Shown here: positions 52,575 through 61,049 of the stretch, piece after piece
How positions within the stretch are numbered: the stretch's first letter is position 1
Layout: each line of letters starts with the position of its first letter
NCBI RefSeq assembly: GCF_900107415.1
Contig: NZ_FNPX01000016.1
Coordinates: 25,327 to 89,326, forward strand
Direction of reading: 5' to 3'
Source of the DNA: Jannaschia faecimaris
GTDB lineage: Bacteria > Pseudomonadota > Alphaproteobacteria > Rhodobacterales > Rhodobacteraceae
Length of the DNA: 64,000 nucleotides
Notes under the pieces: generated by a model
The model's database searches: none
The model's input: the letters and a program-made list of their open reading frames with translations, nothing else
What the model was told of the DNA's origin: nothing
Translations under genes and position numbers: made by a program

Positions 52575-54362
52575 ATGACCTTCACCACTCGCCCCGAGAT
52601 CCGCGGCACCTTCGGCGTCGCCACTTCGACCCACTGGATCGCCTCCGCCGTCGGCATGTCGATCCTGGAGCGTGGCGGAAACGCCTTCGACGCCGCCGTC
52701 GCCACGGCCATCACGCTGCAAGTCGTGGAGCCGCATTTAAACGGACCCGCAGGCGACATGCCCGCCATCTTTCAGAAGGCCGGAGAAGACGTGCAGGTGA
52801 TCTGCGCCCAGGCCCCCGCCCCCGCCGGGGCCACGCTGGAGCATTATCGGGCGCAGGGTCTTGAACTGATCCCCGGCTCGGGGCTGCTGGCCACTGTCAT
52901 TCCCGGTGCCTTCGACGGCTGGATGCTGATGCTGCGAGATCACGGCACGATGACCCTGCGCGAGGTGTTGGAGCCTGCGATCGGATATGCCCGCGACGGT
53001 CACCCCGTTCTGCCGCGTGTGGCGAATACGATTGCCGGGTTGGCGGAGTATTTCGCCGAACACTGGCCCAGCAGCGCCGAGGTCTGGACCCCGGGCGGCA
53101 AGGCCCCCGAACCGAACGCTCTCTTTCAAAACCATGATCTGGCCCGCACCTACGAACAATTGGTCGAAGCCGGCGAGATGTCAGGCGACGAGCGCACCGC
53201 GCAGATCGACGCCGCGCGCAACGCATGGTCCGCAGGCTTCGTGGCCGAGGCCATCGACACCTACCTGCAGGAGGCCAACGTCATGGACGTCTCCGGCAGC
53301 AAACACCGCGGCGTGCTGACCATGTCCGATATGGCCGGCTGGGAAGCCACTTACGAGCCATCCCTTTCCTATGAGTACCACGGCTGGACCGTGCACAAGA
53401 CCGGGCCGTGGTCGCAGGGTCCGGTCCTGCTTCAGGCACTCGCCATCCTCAAGCATCACGATCTGGCCGCGATGGACCCAATGGGGGCTGACTTCGTACA
53501 CACGGTCATCGAGGCGATGAAGCTCGCCTATGCCGACCGGGAGGCATATTACGGCGACCCGCTGCACTCTGAAATCCCGATGGAGCACCTGCTCTCGGAC
53601 AACTACAACGTTGAGCGCGCCAAGATGATCGGCACAAAGGCCAGCACCGAGCAGCGACCCGGTCGCGTTCCGGGTCTGGAACATCAGGCCGACGCCTACA
53701 TCGCCCGTGCCGCCCGTGACTTCGGGGCCGCCGACGCCGCACCGCAGGAACCCACGATGGCCCACCTGACGGAAAAGCGCGGCGACACCGTCCACCTCGA
53801 CATCATCGACCGCTGGGGCAACATGGTCGCGGCGACGCCTTCGGGTGGATGGTTGCAATCGAACCCCGTCGTGCCCGGCCTGGGCTTTCCCCTCAACTCA
53901 CGCGCGCAGATGTTCTGGCTCGAGGACGGCTTGCCCACCACTCTGGCCCCCGGTCGCCGCCCGCGCACGACGCTCACGCCCTCGCTCGCTACCCACACCG
54001 ACGGCCGCCGCATGGTCTTCGGCACCCCCGGCGGCGACCAGCAAGATCAATGGCAGTTGATCTGGTTCCTGCGCTTCGTCCACTGGAACATGGAGCTTCA
54101 GGCCTGCATGGACGCACCGCTGTTCCATTCAATGCATTTTCAGGGCAGCTTCTATCCGCGTGAAGCGAAGCCGGGCGAGATGATGCTGGAGCCGTCCTTC
54201 GGCAAGGATGTCATCGCCGACCTGCGCACCCGCGGTCACACGGTTCACGTGGCCGAACCCTGGTCGGTCGGGCGCCTCACCGCTGCGTTGCGGGACCCCG
54301 ACGGTATTTTGCGCGCCGCTGCAACGCCGCGCCTGATGCAGGCCTACGCGGTGGGGCGCTGA
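52575..54362 (+). CDS. Gamma-glutamyltransferase-family Ntn hydrolase
   Basis: Member of the gamma-glutamyltranspeptidase family (595 aa), self-cleaving enzymes that hydrolyse or transfer gamma-glutamyl groups; some members act on other amides such as glutaryl-cephalosporins. Family segments: STHWIASAVGMSILERGGNA, FDAAVATAITLQVVEPHLNG near residues 38-57. The probable nucleophile is Thr405 in RGDTVHLDIIDRWGNMVAAT, where canonical enzymes have T-x-H-x-x-V-x-D; FGTPGGDQQDQWQLIWFLRF matches the later GSPGG loop. No Sec signal peptide is obvious, unlike the periplasmic GGT of E. coli, so a cytoplasmic site is more likely. The start begins MTFTTRPEIRG after AAAGGG. It follows the permease by ten bases. 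Confidence 0.92.
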   Translation: MTFTTRPEIRGTFGVATSTHWIASAVGMSILERGGNAFDAAVATAITLQVVEPHLNGPAGDMPAIFQKAGEDVQVICAQAPAPAGATLEHYRAQGLELIPGSGLLATVIPGAFDGWMLMLRDHGTMTLREVLEPAIGYARDGHPVLPRVANTIAGLAEYFAEHWPSSAEVWTPGGKAPEPNALFQNHDLARTYEQLVEAGEMSGDERTAQIDAARNAWSAGFVAEAIDTYLQEANVMDVSGSKHRGVLTMSDMAGWEATYEPSLSYEYHGWTVHKTGPWSQGPVLLQALAILKHHDLAAMDPMGADFVHTVIEAMKLAYADREAYYGDPLHSEIPMEHLLSDNYNVERAKMIGTKASTEQRPGRVPGLEHQADAYIARAARDFGAADAAPQEPTMAHLTEKRGDTVHLDIIDRWGNMVAATPSGGWLQSNPVVPGLGFPLNSRAQMFWLEDGLPTTLAPGRRPRTTLTPSLATHTDGRRMVFGTPGGDQQDQWQLIWFLRFVHWNMELQACMDAPLFHSMHFQGSFYPREAKPGEMMLEPSFGKDVIADLRTRGHTVHVAEPWSVGRLTAALRDPDGILRAAATPRLMQAYAVGR

Positions 54363-54366
54363 CGCG

Positions 54367-55101
54367 ATGACCTGGAGTCTGATTGCACGTGACGGGGAAG
54401 AGATCGGCCTGATCGTGGCCTCCAAGTTCTTTGCCTGCGGCGCGATCGTGCCTTATGTCGGGGCGCGCACCGCCGTGGCATCGCAGGCATTCTGCAATCC
54501 CATCTGGGGCACCGAGGGGCGCGCGCGGCTGGAAACCGAATCCGCTGAACAGGTTTTGGCCGACCTGGTCGCACGTGACGATGGACGCGCGATCCGACAG
54601 GCGCACATGATGGACGCTACGGGTAACTTCGCCGCCCACACCGGGGCCGAATGCGTCGACTGGTGCGGGCACCTTATCCGCTCCGAACACTCCGTTGCGG
54701 GCAACATGCTGGCGGGACCCGAGGTTATTCACGCCACATCCGACGCCTATGCCGCCTCCACCGGCCCCTTCGTCGAACGCCTGATCGCGGCCATGCGTGC
54801 AGGCGAGGCGGCGGGCGGCGACAAGCGCGGGCGACAGGCGGCCGGCCTGACCATTCACCGGGGCCAGGACCATCCCTGGCTGTCATTGCGCGCCGACGAC
54901 CATGCAGATCCCCTCGGCGAACTGGACCGTCTGTGGCGCGTCGCGCAGGAACGCTACGTGCATTTCACCCTTGGTATTCCAACGCGCGACGCCTTTTCCG
55001 GCAGCCCCACCCGCGAGCATATCGATGCGGCCATTGCGGAGTCCGACGCGCGGCGGTTAGCTTCCGGCCAGCCCAGTTTGTCACACGCCGTGGATCAATG
55101 A
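54367..55101 (+). CDS. DUF1028 family protein (Ntn-hydrolase-like)
   Basis: 244 aa. The N-terminus MTWSLIARDGEEIGLIVASK FFACGAIV matches DUF1028 (two blocks: SLIARD then LIVASKFFACGAIVPYV), a family classed with Ntn hydrolases but with no proven reaction. AVASQAFCNPIWGTEGR, HSVAGNMLAGPEVI and AGGDKRGRQAAGLTIHRGQD are the other hallmark blocks. The final 60 residues contain LDRLWRVAQERY, the C-terminal segment seen in longer members. DUF1028 genes often lie beside amidases and peptidases; here four bases after the gamma-glutamyltransferase-like gene and overlapping gntR. A role in amide-bond hydrolysis is inferred, not shown. Confidence 0.88.
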   Translation: MTWSLIARDGEEIGLIVASKFFACGAIVPYVGARTAVASQAFCNPIWGTEGRARLETESAEQVLADLVARDDGRAIRQAHMMDATGNFAAHTGAECVDWCGHLIRSEHSVAGNMLAGPEVIHATSDAYAASTGPFVERLIAAMRAGEAAGGDKRGRQAAGLTIHRGQDHPWLSLRADDHADPLGELDRLWRVAQERYVHFTLGIPTRDAFSGSPTREHIDAAIAESDARRLASGQPSLSHAVDQ

Positions 55102-55781
55102 CCCAATCGCTGAAACGTCGCCTGATGGCCTTGATCGAAGCAGAGCTTCCTGCCGACGGCCGCCTTCCAACCGAACGGGCGCTTGCGGAGCGGTTCGACA
55201 CGTCCCGCCGCGTCGTTCGTCAGGCTCTGGACGAGTTGGAGATCGAGGGGCTGGTCTGGCGCAAGCAGGGTTCCGGCACATTCGCAGGCCAGCCGCAGGA
55301 TCCGACCGGCGACTTGGCCGCGCGCATCGCTGGCGAGACGGACCCCATCCAGGTAATGGAAGCGCGCCTGTGCATCGAGCCGGAGCTGGCCGCGCTCTGC
55401 GCCACACGGATGACCGACGAGGAGATCATGCGGCTGCGAACGCTGGCGACGCGACAGGTTTCCGCCGACGCGCAGACGATCGAACTCTGGGACGGTGCGC
55501 TGCACCGCCTGATCGCCCAGTGCGCGCGCAACAGGCCCTTACTGACGGCGTTCGCCTTGCTGGACCGCATCCGCTCCAACCCCGATTGGGTTCAGGTGCG
55601 GGCTCGCGCTCGCAGTCGCTCGTCCATTACGGTGCCGCAAAGCGAGCATGAAGTCCTGATCGAAGCAATCGCCGCCCGCAATCCGGCGGCCGCGCGGCAG
55701 GCGATGTATGACCACCTCTCGGCCCGGTTTGCTGCCCTTCAGGTGGAATTCACCCACGGCATGCGCGAGGCTGGGGAGTGA
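55098..55781 (+). CDS. GntR-family transcriptional regulator (FCD/FadR subfamily)
   Basis: 227 aa. The N-terminal winged helix-turn-helix is ADGRLPTERALAERFDTSRR with VVRQALDELEIEGLVWRKQG (about residues 20-58). The C-terminal FCD effector domain has MEARLCIEPELAALCATRMT and histidines plausible for metal/ligand binding in LWDGALHRLIAQCARNRPLL and MYDHLSARFA. The ATG overlaps the preceding stop (ATGA). Being embedded in the operon, it probably represses the operon promoter near 47005 and responds to its substrate or a breakdown product. Confidence 0.93.
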   Translation: MTQSLKRRLMALIEAELPADGRLPTERALAERFDTSRRVVRQALDELEIEGLVWRKQGSGTFAGQPQDPTGDLAARIAGETDPIQVMEARLCIEPELAALCATRMTDEEIMRLRTLATRQVSADAQTIELWDGALHRLIAQCARNRPLLTAFALLDRIRSNPDWVQVRARARSRSSITVPQSEHEVLIEAIAARNPAAARQAMYDHLSARFAALQVEFTHGMREAGE

Positions 55782-55826
55782 ACGCTGCCAACTTCAACGC
55801 CCACCACGCCCGACCGGAGATTTGAC

Positions 55827-56987
55827 ATGCCCGTCCGCAACCGCTTTGCTGAGCTCTTGCCCGAAATCACCGCTTGGCGGCGCGATCTGCACGAAAACCC
55901 GGAGCTGCGATACGACGTGCACCGCACCGCCGGCATCGTGGCCGAGAAGCTGCGGGCCTTCGGCTGCGACGACGTGGTCGAAGGTGTCGGGCGCACCGGC
56001 GTCGTGGGTCTGATAAAGGGCACTAAACCAGGTAAAACCATTGGTCTGCGCGCCGATATGGATGCCCTCCCGATCTTGGAAGCGACGGGGGCCGCCCACG
56101 CCAGCAAGGTGCCAGGCAAGATGCACGCCTGCGGCCATGATGGACACACCGCGATGCTTTTAGGGGCGGCGCAATACCTGGCCGAGACGCGCAATTTCTC
56201 GGGCACCGTCGCCGTCGTCTTTCAGCCAGCAGAGGAGGGCGGGGCCGGGGCCGAGGCCATGGTGCAGGACGGTCTGATCTCCCGCTTCGGCATCGAGGAG
56301 ATCTATGGCATGCACAACTCGCCGCTGCTTCCAGCCGGCGAATTCGCAATCCGGGCAGGTGCTTTTTATGCAGCCGTCGACAGCTTCCGCATCGAGGTGC
56401 GCGGACGGGGCGGCCATGCCGCGCGACCGAACAACACCGTCGACACCACCCTGACGGCCAGCGCTATCGTCATGGCCCTGCAATCCGTCGTCAGCCGCAA
56501 CACGGACCCGCAGCAGCCGCTGGTCGTGTCAGTCACCGCATTCAGAACCGACAGCGACGCCTTCAACGTGATCCCGGAGGCGGCCACCCTGCGCGGTACA
56601 ATCCGCAGCTTCGACGGCCCCACCCGCGAAAAATGCATCGCCGACATCCACCGCATCATCGACGCCACCGCCGCCGCATATGGTGCCACCGCCGAGTTGA
56701 GCTTCGAAGACGCTCCCTACCCGGTCATGGTCAACCACGATAGCGAGACGGACCATGCCGCCGCCGCCGCCCGCGCGGTGGCCGGCAACGTGAACACCGA
56801 GGCACCGCGCACCACCGGGGGGGAGGATTTCGCCTACATGCTCCAAGCCTGCCCCGGTGCCTATATCCAGGTCGGCAACGGGCCGAGCGCCGGGCTGCAT
56901 CACCCAGAATACGATTTCAACGACGAGATCATTCCGGTTGGATGCTCGTGGTGGGTCGAACTGGCGGAACAGAGACTTCCGGCATGA
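55827..56987 (+). CDS. M20 family metallopeptidase / amidohydrolase (hippurate hydrolase-like)
   Basis: Di-zinc aminoacylase-type hydrolase (386 aa) of the M20D group, which cleaves N-acyl or peptide bonds of amino acids. ITAWRRDLHENPELRYDVHR at the N-terminus, GLRADMDALPILEATG, metal ligands in GKMHACGHDGHTAMLLGAAQ (about residues 94-113), FQPAEEGGAGAEAMVQDGLI with the catalytic glutamates, HAARPNNTVDT in the lid domain and GGEDFAYMLQACPGAYIQVG near the end. The start has GGAG upstream (CGACCGGAGATTTGAC). Overlaps the next gene (ATGA). Confidence 0.94.
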   Translation: MPVRNRFAELLPEITAWRRDLHENPELRYDVHRTAGIVAEKLRAFGCDDVVEGVGRTGVVGLIKGTKPGKTIGLRADMDALPILEATGAAHASKVPGKMHACGHDGHTAMLLGAAQYLAETRNFSGTVAVVFQPAEEGGAGAEAMVQDGLISRFGIEEIYGMHNSPLLPAGEFAIRAGAFYAAVDSFRIEVRGRGGHAARPNNTVDTTLTASAIVMALQSVVSRNTDPQQPLVVSVTAFRTDSDAFNVIPEAATLRGTIRSFDGPTREKCIADIHRIIDATAAAYGATAELSFEDAPYPVMVNHDSETDHAAAAARAVAGNVNTEAPRTTGGEDFAYMLQACPGAYIQVGNGPSAGLHHPEYDFNDEIIPVGCSWWVELAEQRLPA

Positions 56988-57916
56988 TCGTCGATGCCAG
57001 CCCCAAAACGGTCCATTGGGGGTTCTTCGATGCCGCCCTGCCCCCGGTGACCGAGGTGGGGAGCGGTGAGGAAATCACGATCCGAACCGTGTCCGGCGGG
57101 CCGAACGCCTTGCCGCCCGGTCATGAAGAGGGAACCTTCCACGTGCCGCCCGAGCTGCTGGCCATCCACGCGGCGGGCGTACCGAGCGTGCCCGGTCACA
57201 TCCTGACCGGACCCGTTGCCGTCCGGGGCGCAAGACCGGGGCAGGTTCTCCAGATCGACATCCTCGACGTCACCCTGCGGCAAGACTGGGGATACAACTT
57301 CATCCGCCCGCTGGCCGGCACGCTGCCGATGGATTTCCATGAAACAACGCACGTCAACATTCCACTGGACCTGGACGCAATGACCGCGCGAATGCCGTGG
57401 GGCCTCGACCTGCCGCTGGCCCCATTCTTCGGCGTGATGGGCGTCGCACCGCCCCCGGTATGGGGCCGCATTTCGACCATCGAGCCGCGCGCCCACGGCG
57501 GCAACCTTGATTGCAAGGAATTGGTGGCCGGCACGACGCTCTACATTCCGATCCATGCCGAAGGTGCCCTGTTCAGTGTTGGCGACGGCCACGGCGCGCA
57601 GGGCGACGGGGAGGTCAACGTCACCGCCATCGAAACCGCGCTGGAGGGTCGCTTTCGCCTGACCCTGCGCGACGATATGGCCCCGGTTCTTCTGGCAGAA
57701 ACGCCGACGCACTGGATCACGCTGGCAACAGACCCGGATCTGGACGAATGCGCGCGGGTCGCGACTCGCAATATGATCGCTTTGGTGTCTGACAAGGCCG
57801 GAATCACGCGGGAGGAGGCCTATATGCTCTGCTCGCTGGCGGGTGATCTGCGCGTCACCCAGACCGTGAACCGCGAAAAGGGCGTGCACATGATGATGGC
57901 AAAGGCCCGGCTTTAG
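56984..57916 (+). CDS. Acetamidase/formamidase family protein
   Basis: Amidase of the FmdA/AmdA family (310 aa), which hydrolyse short amides such as formamide to ammonia and acid. VHWGFFDAALPPVTEVGSGE near residues 9-28; PGHILTGPVAVRGARPGQVL; FFGVMGVAPPPVWGRISTIE; GGNLDCKELVAGTTLYIPIH and VGDGHGAQGDGEVNVTAIET are the conserved metal/active-site blocks. An ATG 14 codons earlier lies inside the M20 gene; this ATG overlaps its stop (ATGA). Last gene of the operon; the stop overlaps the convergent small gene's stop. Completing an amide-hydrolysis pathway by releasing ammonia is inference. Confidence 0.92.
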   Translation: MIVDASPKTVHWGFFDAALPPVTEVGSGEEITIRTVSGGPNALPPGHEEGTFHVPPELLAIHAAGVPSVPGHILTGPVAVRGARPGQVLQIDILDVTLRQDWGYNFIRPLAGTLPMDFHETTHVNIPLDLDAMTARMPWGLDLPLAPFFGVMGVAPPPVWGRISTIEPRAHGGNLDCKELVAGTTLYIPIHAEGALFSVGDGHGAQGDGEVNVTAIETALEGRFRLTLRDDMAPVLLAETPTHWITLATDPDLDECARVATRNMIALVSDKAGITREEAYMLCSLAGDLRVTQTVNREKGVHMMMAKARL

Positions 57917-58122
57917 TCGCCTTCGCCGTCGGGATTCCAGACGAAGAAGAACTGCCACGCCAGGTACGCCCCCGACGCCCCGAACAGGATCGACCAGAAC
58001 ACCTGCCCGTTCGACACCTCGAACAGGGTCCAAATGGTCAGGACGACGACCGCCACGACACGCCGCCACATCGGGTAGAAGAACGGCGTCTGGACATCAA
58101 GAAACCCGCGACCCCTTGCCAT
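57913..58122 (-). CDS. Small two-helix membrane protein of unknown function
   Basis: 69 aa; no function assigned. A short N-terminal segment (MARGRGFLDVQTPFFYPMWR) is followed by two hydrophobic stretches, about residues 19-37 (RRVVAVVVLTIWTLFEV) and 41-60 (QVFWSILFGASGAYLAWQFF), and an acidic end. The ATG lies in a TGATG overlap with the stop of the dehydrogenase gene upstream, so it is translated with the inositol operon, whose last gene it is. It is convergent with the amidase. Similar small membrane proteins of the DUF type are common in Rhodobacteraceae; a role is not inferable. Confidence 0.75.
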   Translation of the reverse strand: MARGRGFLDVQTPFFYPMWRRVVAVVVLTIWTLFEVSNGQVFWSILFGASGAYLAWQFFFVWNPDGEGD

Positions 58123-59123
58123 CACAACACCTCGGACACGGCCACGGCCCGCCCTTCGGCCACCGAGCGCACCGCCGCATCCGCCAGCGCCAGCGCGCGC
58201 AACCCGTCCTTGCCCGTCGTGGGCATCTCGGTCCCGTCGGCCAGAGCGGCAACGAAAGCGGCGATTTCGGCGGCATAGGCCACGGCATAGCGGGACATGA
58301 AGAAGTCCTGCAAAGGCGCGCGGGTGTAGCCGTCGGCCGTCGCGATTTCGACCCGGTTGATACGGTGGTTGTCCGCGCTGGCCGATCCGCCGGAGCCATG
58401 CACTTCGATCCGCTGGTCATAGCCGTAGGTTGCCCGGCGCGTGTTGTTGATTGTCGCCTGCTTGCCGGACGCGGTGGTCAGGATGATATTCGCCGTGTCC
58501 CAATCGCCAGCCGCACCGATTGCAGGATCGACCAGGTTGCTGGCGGCGGCAAAGACATGCGTTGGCTCCTCGTCCAGCAGCCATCGGGCCACGTCGAAAT
58601 CATGGATCGTCATGTCGCGGAAGATGCCACCCGACCGCTCGATATAGGCGATGGGCGGAGCGCCGGGGTCGCGCGACGTCAACGTCACCATTTCCACCTC
58701 GCCGATGGCCCCAGCGTCGATCGCCGCCTTCAGCGCGAGAAAATCCGGGTCGAACCGGCGTTGAAACCCGACCATCAACTTACCGCCGTTGCCGCGCACG
58801 ACCTCCAGACAGGTTTTCACCCGCGCAAGATCCAGGTCGATTGGCTTTTCGCAGAACACCGCCTTGCCCGCGCCGGTGAACCGTTCGATCAGGTCGGCGT
58901 GCGTATCGGTGGGCGTGCAGATGACAACGGCGTCCACGTCCGCCGCCCCGGCAATCGTCTCCATCGTGCGCAGGTCGCAGCCGTGTTTCTCGGCAACCGC
59001 CTGCGCCGCCGCCTCCACCGCGTCGGTCACCGCGATCAGCGTCGCCCCCGGAACGGATGCGATGGCCTTCGCGTGAACCTGACCGATCCGGCCCGCGCCG
59101 AGAACGGCAAATCGTACTGTCAT
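58122..59123 (-). CDS. iolG: Gfo/Idh/MocA oxidoreductase, inositol 2-dehydrogenase-like
   Basis: NAD-dependent dehydrogenase (333 aa), most like myo-inositol 2-dehydrogenase, which makes scyllo-inosose. Rossmann motif FAVLGAGRIGQVHAKAIASV at residues 5-24; VICTPTDTHADLIERF; EKPIDLDL (catalytic lysine); GFQRRFDPDFLALKAAIDAG; IHDFDVARWLLDEEP (catalytic His/Asp region). The open frame upstream of the ATG at 59121-59123 overlaps the ABC ATPase and is not used; GAGG precedes it. Related sugar-dehydrogenase activity cannot be excluded. Confidence 0.88.
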   Translation of the reverse strand: MTVRFAVLGAGRIGQVHAKAIASVPGATLIAVTDAVEAAAQAVAEKHGCDLRTMETIAGAADVDAVVICTPTDTHADLIERFTGAGKAVFCEKPIDLDLARVKTCLEVVRGNGGKLMVGFQRRFDPDFLALKAAIDAGAIGEVEMVTLTSRDPGAPPIAYIERSGGIFRDMTIHDFDVARWLLDEEPTHVFAAASNLVDPAIGAAGDWDTANIILTTASGKQATINNTRRATYGYDQRIEVHGSGGSASADNHRINRVEIATADGYTRAPLQDFFMSRYAVAYAAEIAAFVAALADGTEMPTTGKDGLRALALADAAVRSVAEGRAVAVSEVL

Positions 59124-59133
59124 GGTGCGCCTC

Positions 59134-59907
59134 TCAGGAGGATTCGAAATCGTATTCGGGCTGCGTCTTGGCCCCGGTGATATAGGCCACGACGTCCTGT
59201 CCGTCAGTCTCTTCCTTACGCAGGTTCGCCACGATCCGACCACGGCGGAACACGACGATCCGGTCGCAGAGATCCATGACCTGCCGCATGTTGTGCGAGA
59301 TCAGGATCAGCGGCTCGCCCGCTTCCTTGAGGGTGCGCACGATGTTCTCAACCTGCGCGGTTTCCTGCACGCCAAGCGCGGCCGTCGGTTCGTCCATGAT
59401 GGTGAGCTTGGAGTGGAACGTAGCGGTGCGCGCAATCGCGACGCATTGCCGTTGACCGCCCGACATGTGCCGGATGGTATTGTTGATGTTCGGGATCTTC
59501 ACGGCGGTCTTTTCCAGGCCCGCCATCGTCGCCTCGCGCATGGCCTTGTAGTCAAGGATGGAGAACGGCCCCAGCTTGAACTTCAGTATTTCGCGTCCCA
59601 GGAACAGATTGTCGGGCACGTTCAAATCGTCGGCCAGCGCCAGCGTCTGGAACACCGTCTCGATGCCGGCATCCCGTGCATCCATCGGGTTTTCGAAATG
59701 CCGCTCCTTCCCGTCAAAGATCAACTTGCCACGCGTCGGCACCTCCACCCCGGTCAGTTGCCGCACGAAGGTGGATTTGCCGGCACCGTTGTCGCCCATG
59801 ATGGCGACATGTTCCCCCGCATACAGCTCGAAGTTGGCCTCGGTCAGGGCATGAACCCCGCCGTAGTGCTTGGTAAGACCGTGGGTCTCCAGAACGATAT
59901 CCGACAT
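59134..59907 (-). CDS. Sugar/inositol ABC transporter ATP-binding protein
   Basis: Single-domain ATPase (257 aa) of the ribose/xylose/inositol (CUT2) class. GLTKHYGGVHALTEANFELY, Walker A IMGDNGAGKSTFVRQLTGVE at about residues 36-55, signature HMSGGQRQCVAIARTATFHS, Walker B LTIMDEPTAALGVQ and ISHNMRQVMDLCDRIVVFRR. CUT2 ATPases are often two-domain fusions; this is the one-domain form, as in the FrcA-like group. Operon order binding protein, permease, ATPase, dehydrogenase. Confidence 0.94.
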   Translation of the reverse strand: MSDIVLETHGLTKHYGGVHALTEANFELYAGEHVAIMGDNGAGKSTFVRQLTGVEVPTRGKLIFDGKERHFENPMDARDAGIETVFQTLALADDLNVPDNLFLGREILKFKLGPFSILDYKAMREATMAGLEKTAVKIPNINNTIRHMSGGQRQCVAIARTATFHSKLTIMDEPTAALGVQETAQVENIVRTLKEAGEPLILISHNMRQVMDLCDRIVVFRRGRIVANLRKEETDGQDVVAYITGAKTQPEYDFESS

Positions 59908-59911
59908 GTGC

Positions 59912-60988
59912 CTATCCCCTCAGCGCGGCGCGTTGCTGGCGCCATTGGTCGAGCACGACAGCCCCGACGATAATCACGCCCTTCACCATTTCCTGGTAGT
60001 AAGCGTCGAGCCGCAGGAACGTGAACCCCGAGATGATGACCCCGAAGATCAGCGCCCCGATCATGGTGCCGATGATCGACCCGCGTCCGCCCGAAAGCGA
60101 CACACCCCCGATCACCGCCATGGCGATCGCATCCAATTCGTACATCAGGCCCATGCCCGTCTGCGCGGTCAAATTCTTGGAGGCCAGAACGATGGCCGAG
60201 AACCCCGCAAGTGCGCCTGCGATGGCATAGACCAGCGTCTTGTGCCGGGCGACCTTGATACCCGACATCCGCGCTGCATCCTCGTTCGATCCGATGGCAT
60301 AGGTATGCTTGCCGTAGACCGTGTATTTCAGGATCAGGTGGAACAGGATCGCAAGCCCGACAAACCAGAAGACCGGGGCCATGCCGTCACCGATGGCCGC
60401 GAAGCTGTCCGTTGGAAAGGACACGGGCTGACCACGCGACCACCACTGCGCCCCACCGCGTGCCGCGACCATCATGCCCAGCGTCGCAATGAAGGGCGGA
60501 ATGCGGGTATAAGCGATCAGCAAGCCGTTGATTATGCCCGCGCAGGTCCCCACCAAGAGGCCGAAGAACACCGGAACGAGAACCGGAAGGTCCATCCACG
60601 CCGGGCCAAACAGGCTTTTGGGATTGGGATTGCCGTTGACCATTCCAGTCTGCGCGAAAGACATCGTGACCATCGCGGTCAGGCCGACCACCGATCCGGC
60701 CGACAGGTCGATACCACCAGAGACGATCACCTGCGTTGCGCCGAGGGCGATGATCCCGATGATCGAGACCTGCAGGATGATGATCTTGATCCGCGCGATG
60801 TTCAGAACGGAATCGTCGCGCGCGGTGTTGAAGTCGAACAGGAATGACTGATCGCGGAAGACCATTCCCAGGCCTTCGAAGATCAGCACGATCAGGATCA
60901 ACGCGATGAAAACGTTGGCCTCGTTGGGCCAGGATCGCTTCTTCGGATCAAAAGTCAGGCCCCCGGTGCCATGGGACGTATCGGCCAT
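59912..60988 (-). CDS. Sugar/inositol ABC transporter permease (RbsC/XylH type)
   Basis: Inner-membrane permease (358 aa, about nine to ten hydrophobic segments) of the BPD_transp_2 family. An N-terminal cytoplasmic tail of about 25 residues precedes VFIALILIVLIFEGLGMVFR; IIGIIALGATQVIVSGGIDL with SAGSVVGLTAM is the signature; RIPPFIATLGMMVAARGGAQ and the ATPase-contacting loop IGSNEDAARMSGIKVARHKT follow. Single copy, so probably a homodimer. Confidence 0.95.
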   Translation of the reverse strand: MADTSHGTGGLTFDPKKRSWPNEANVFIALILIVLIFEGLGMVFRDQSFLFDFNTARDDSVLNIARIKIIILQVSIIGIIALGATQVIVSGGIDLSAGSVVGLTAMVTMSFAQTGMVNGNPNPKSLFGPAWMDLPVLVPVFFGLLVGTCAGIINGLLIAYTRIPPFIATLGMMVAARGGAQWWSRGQPVSFPTDSFAAIGDGMAPVFWFVGLAILFHLILKYTVYGKHTYAIGSNEDAARMSGIKVARHKTLVYAIAGALAGFSAIVLASKNLTAQTGMGLMYELDAIAMAVIGGVSLSGGRGSIIGTMIGALIFGVIISGFTFLRLDAYYQEMVKGVIIVGAVVLDQWRQQRAALRG

Positions 60989-61016
60989 CTTGGTCGCTCC
61001 TCCATGTTGGGTGGTC

Positions 61017-61040
61017 GGGCCGGGGCGGATGCCCCGGCCC
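61017..61040 (-). other. Stem-loop between the binding-protein and permease genes
   Basis: Perfect 10-bp stem GGGCCGGGGC / GCCCCGGCCC with a 4-base loop, directly after the binding-protein stop on the transcribed strand. It has no U-tract, so it is best read as a 3' stabiliser that lets the binding protein exceed the membrane subunits. Confidence 0.7.
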
Positions 61041-61049
61041 GCTGTCGGA

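Noticed and set aside
52575..54362. Naming the gamma-glutamyltransferase-family protein as glutathione hydrolase
   Set aside because: No periplasmic signal peptide and a variant motif around the nucleophile; the family contains enzymes with other substrates, so glutathione is not assumed.
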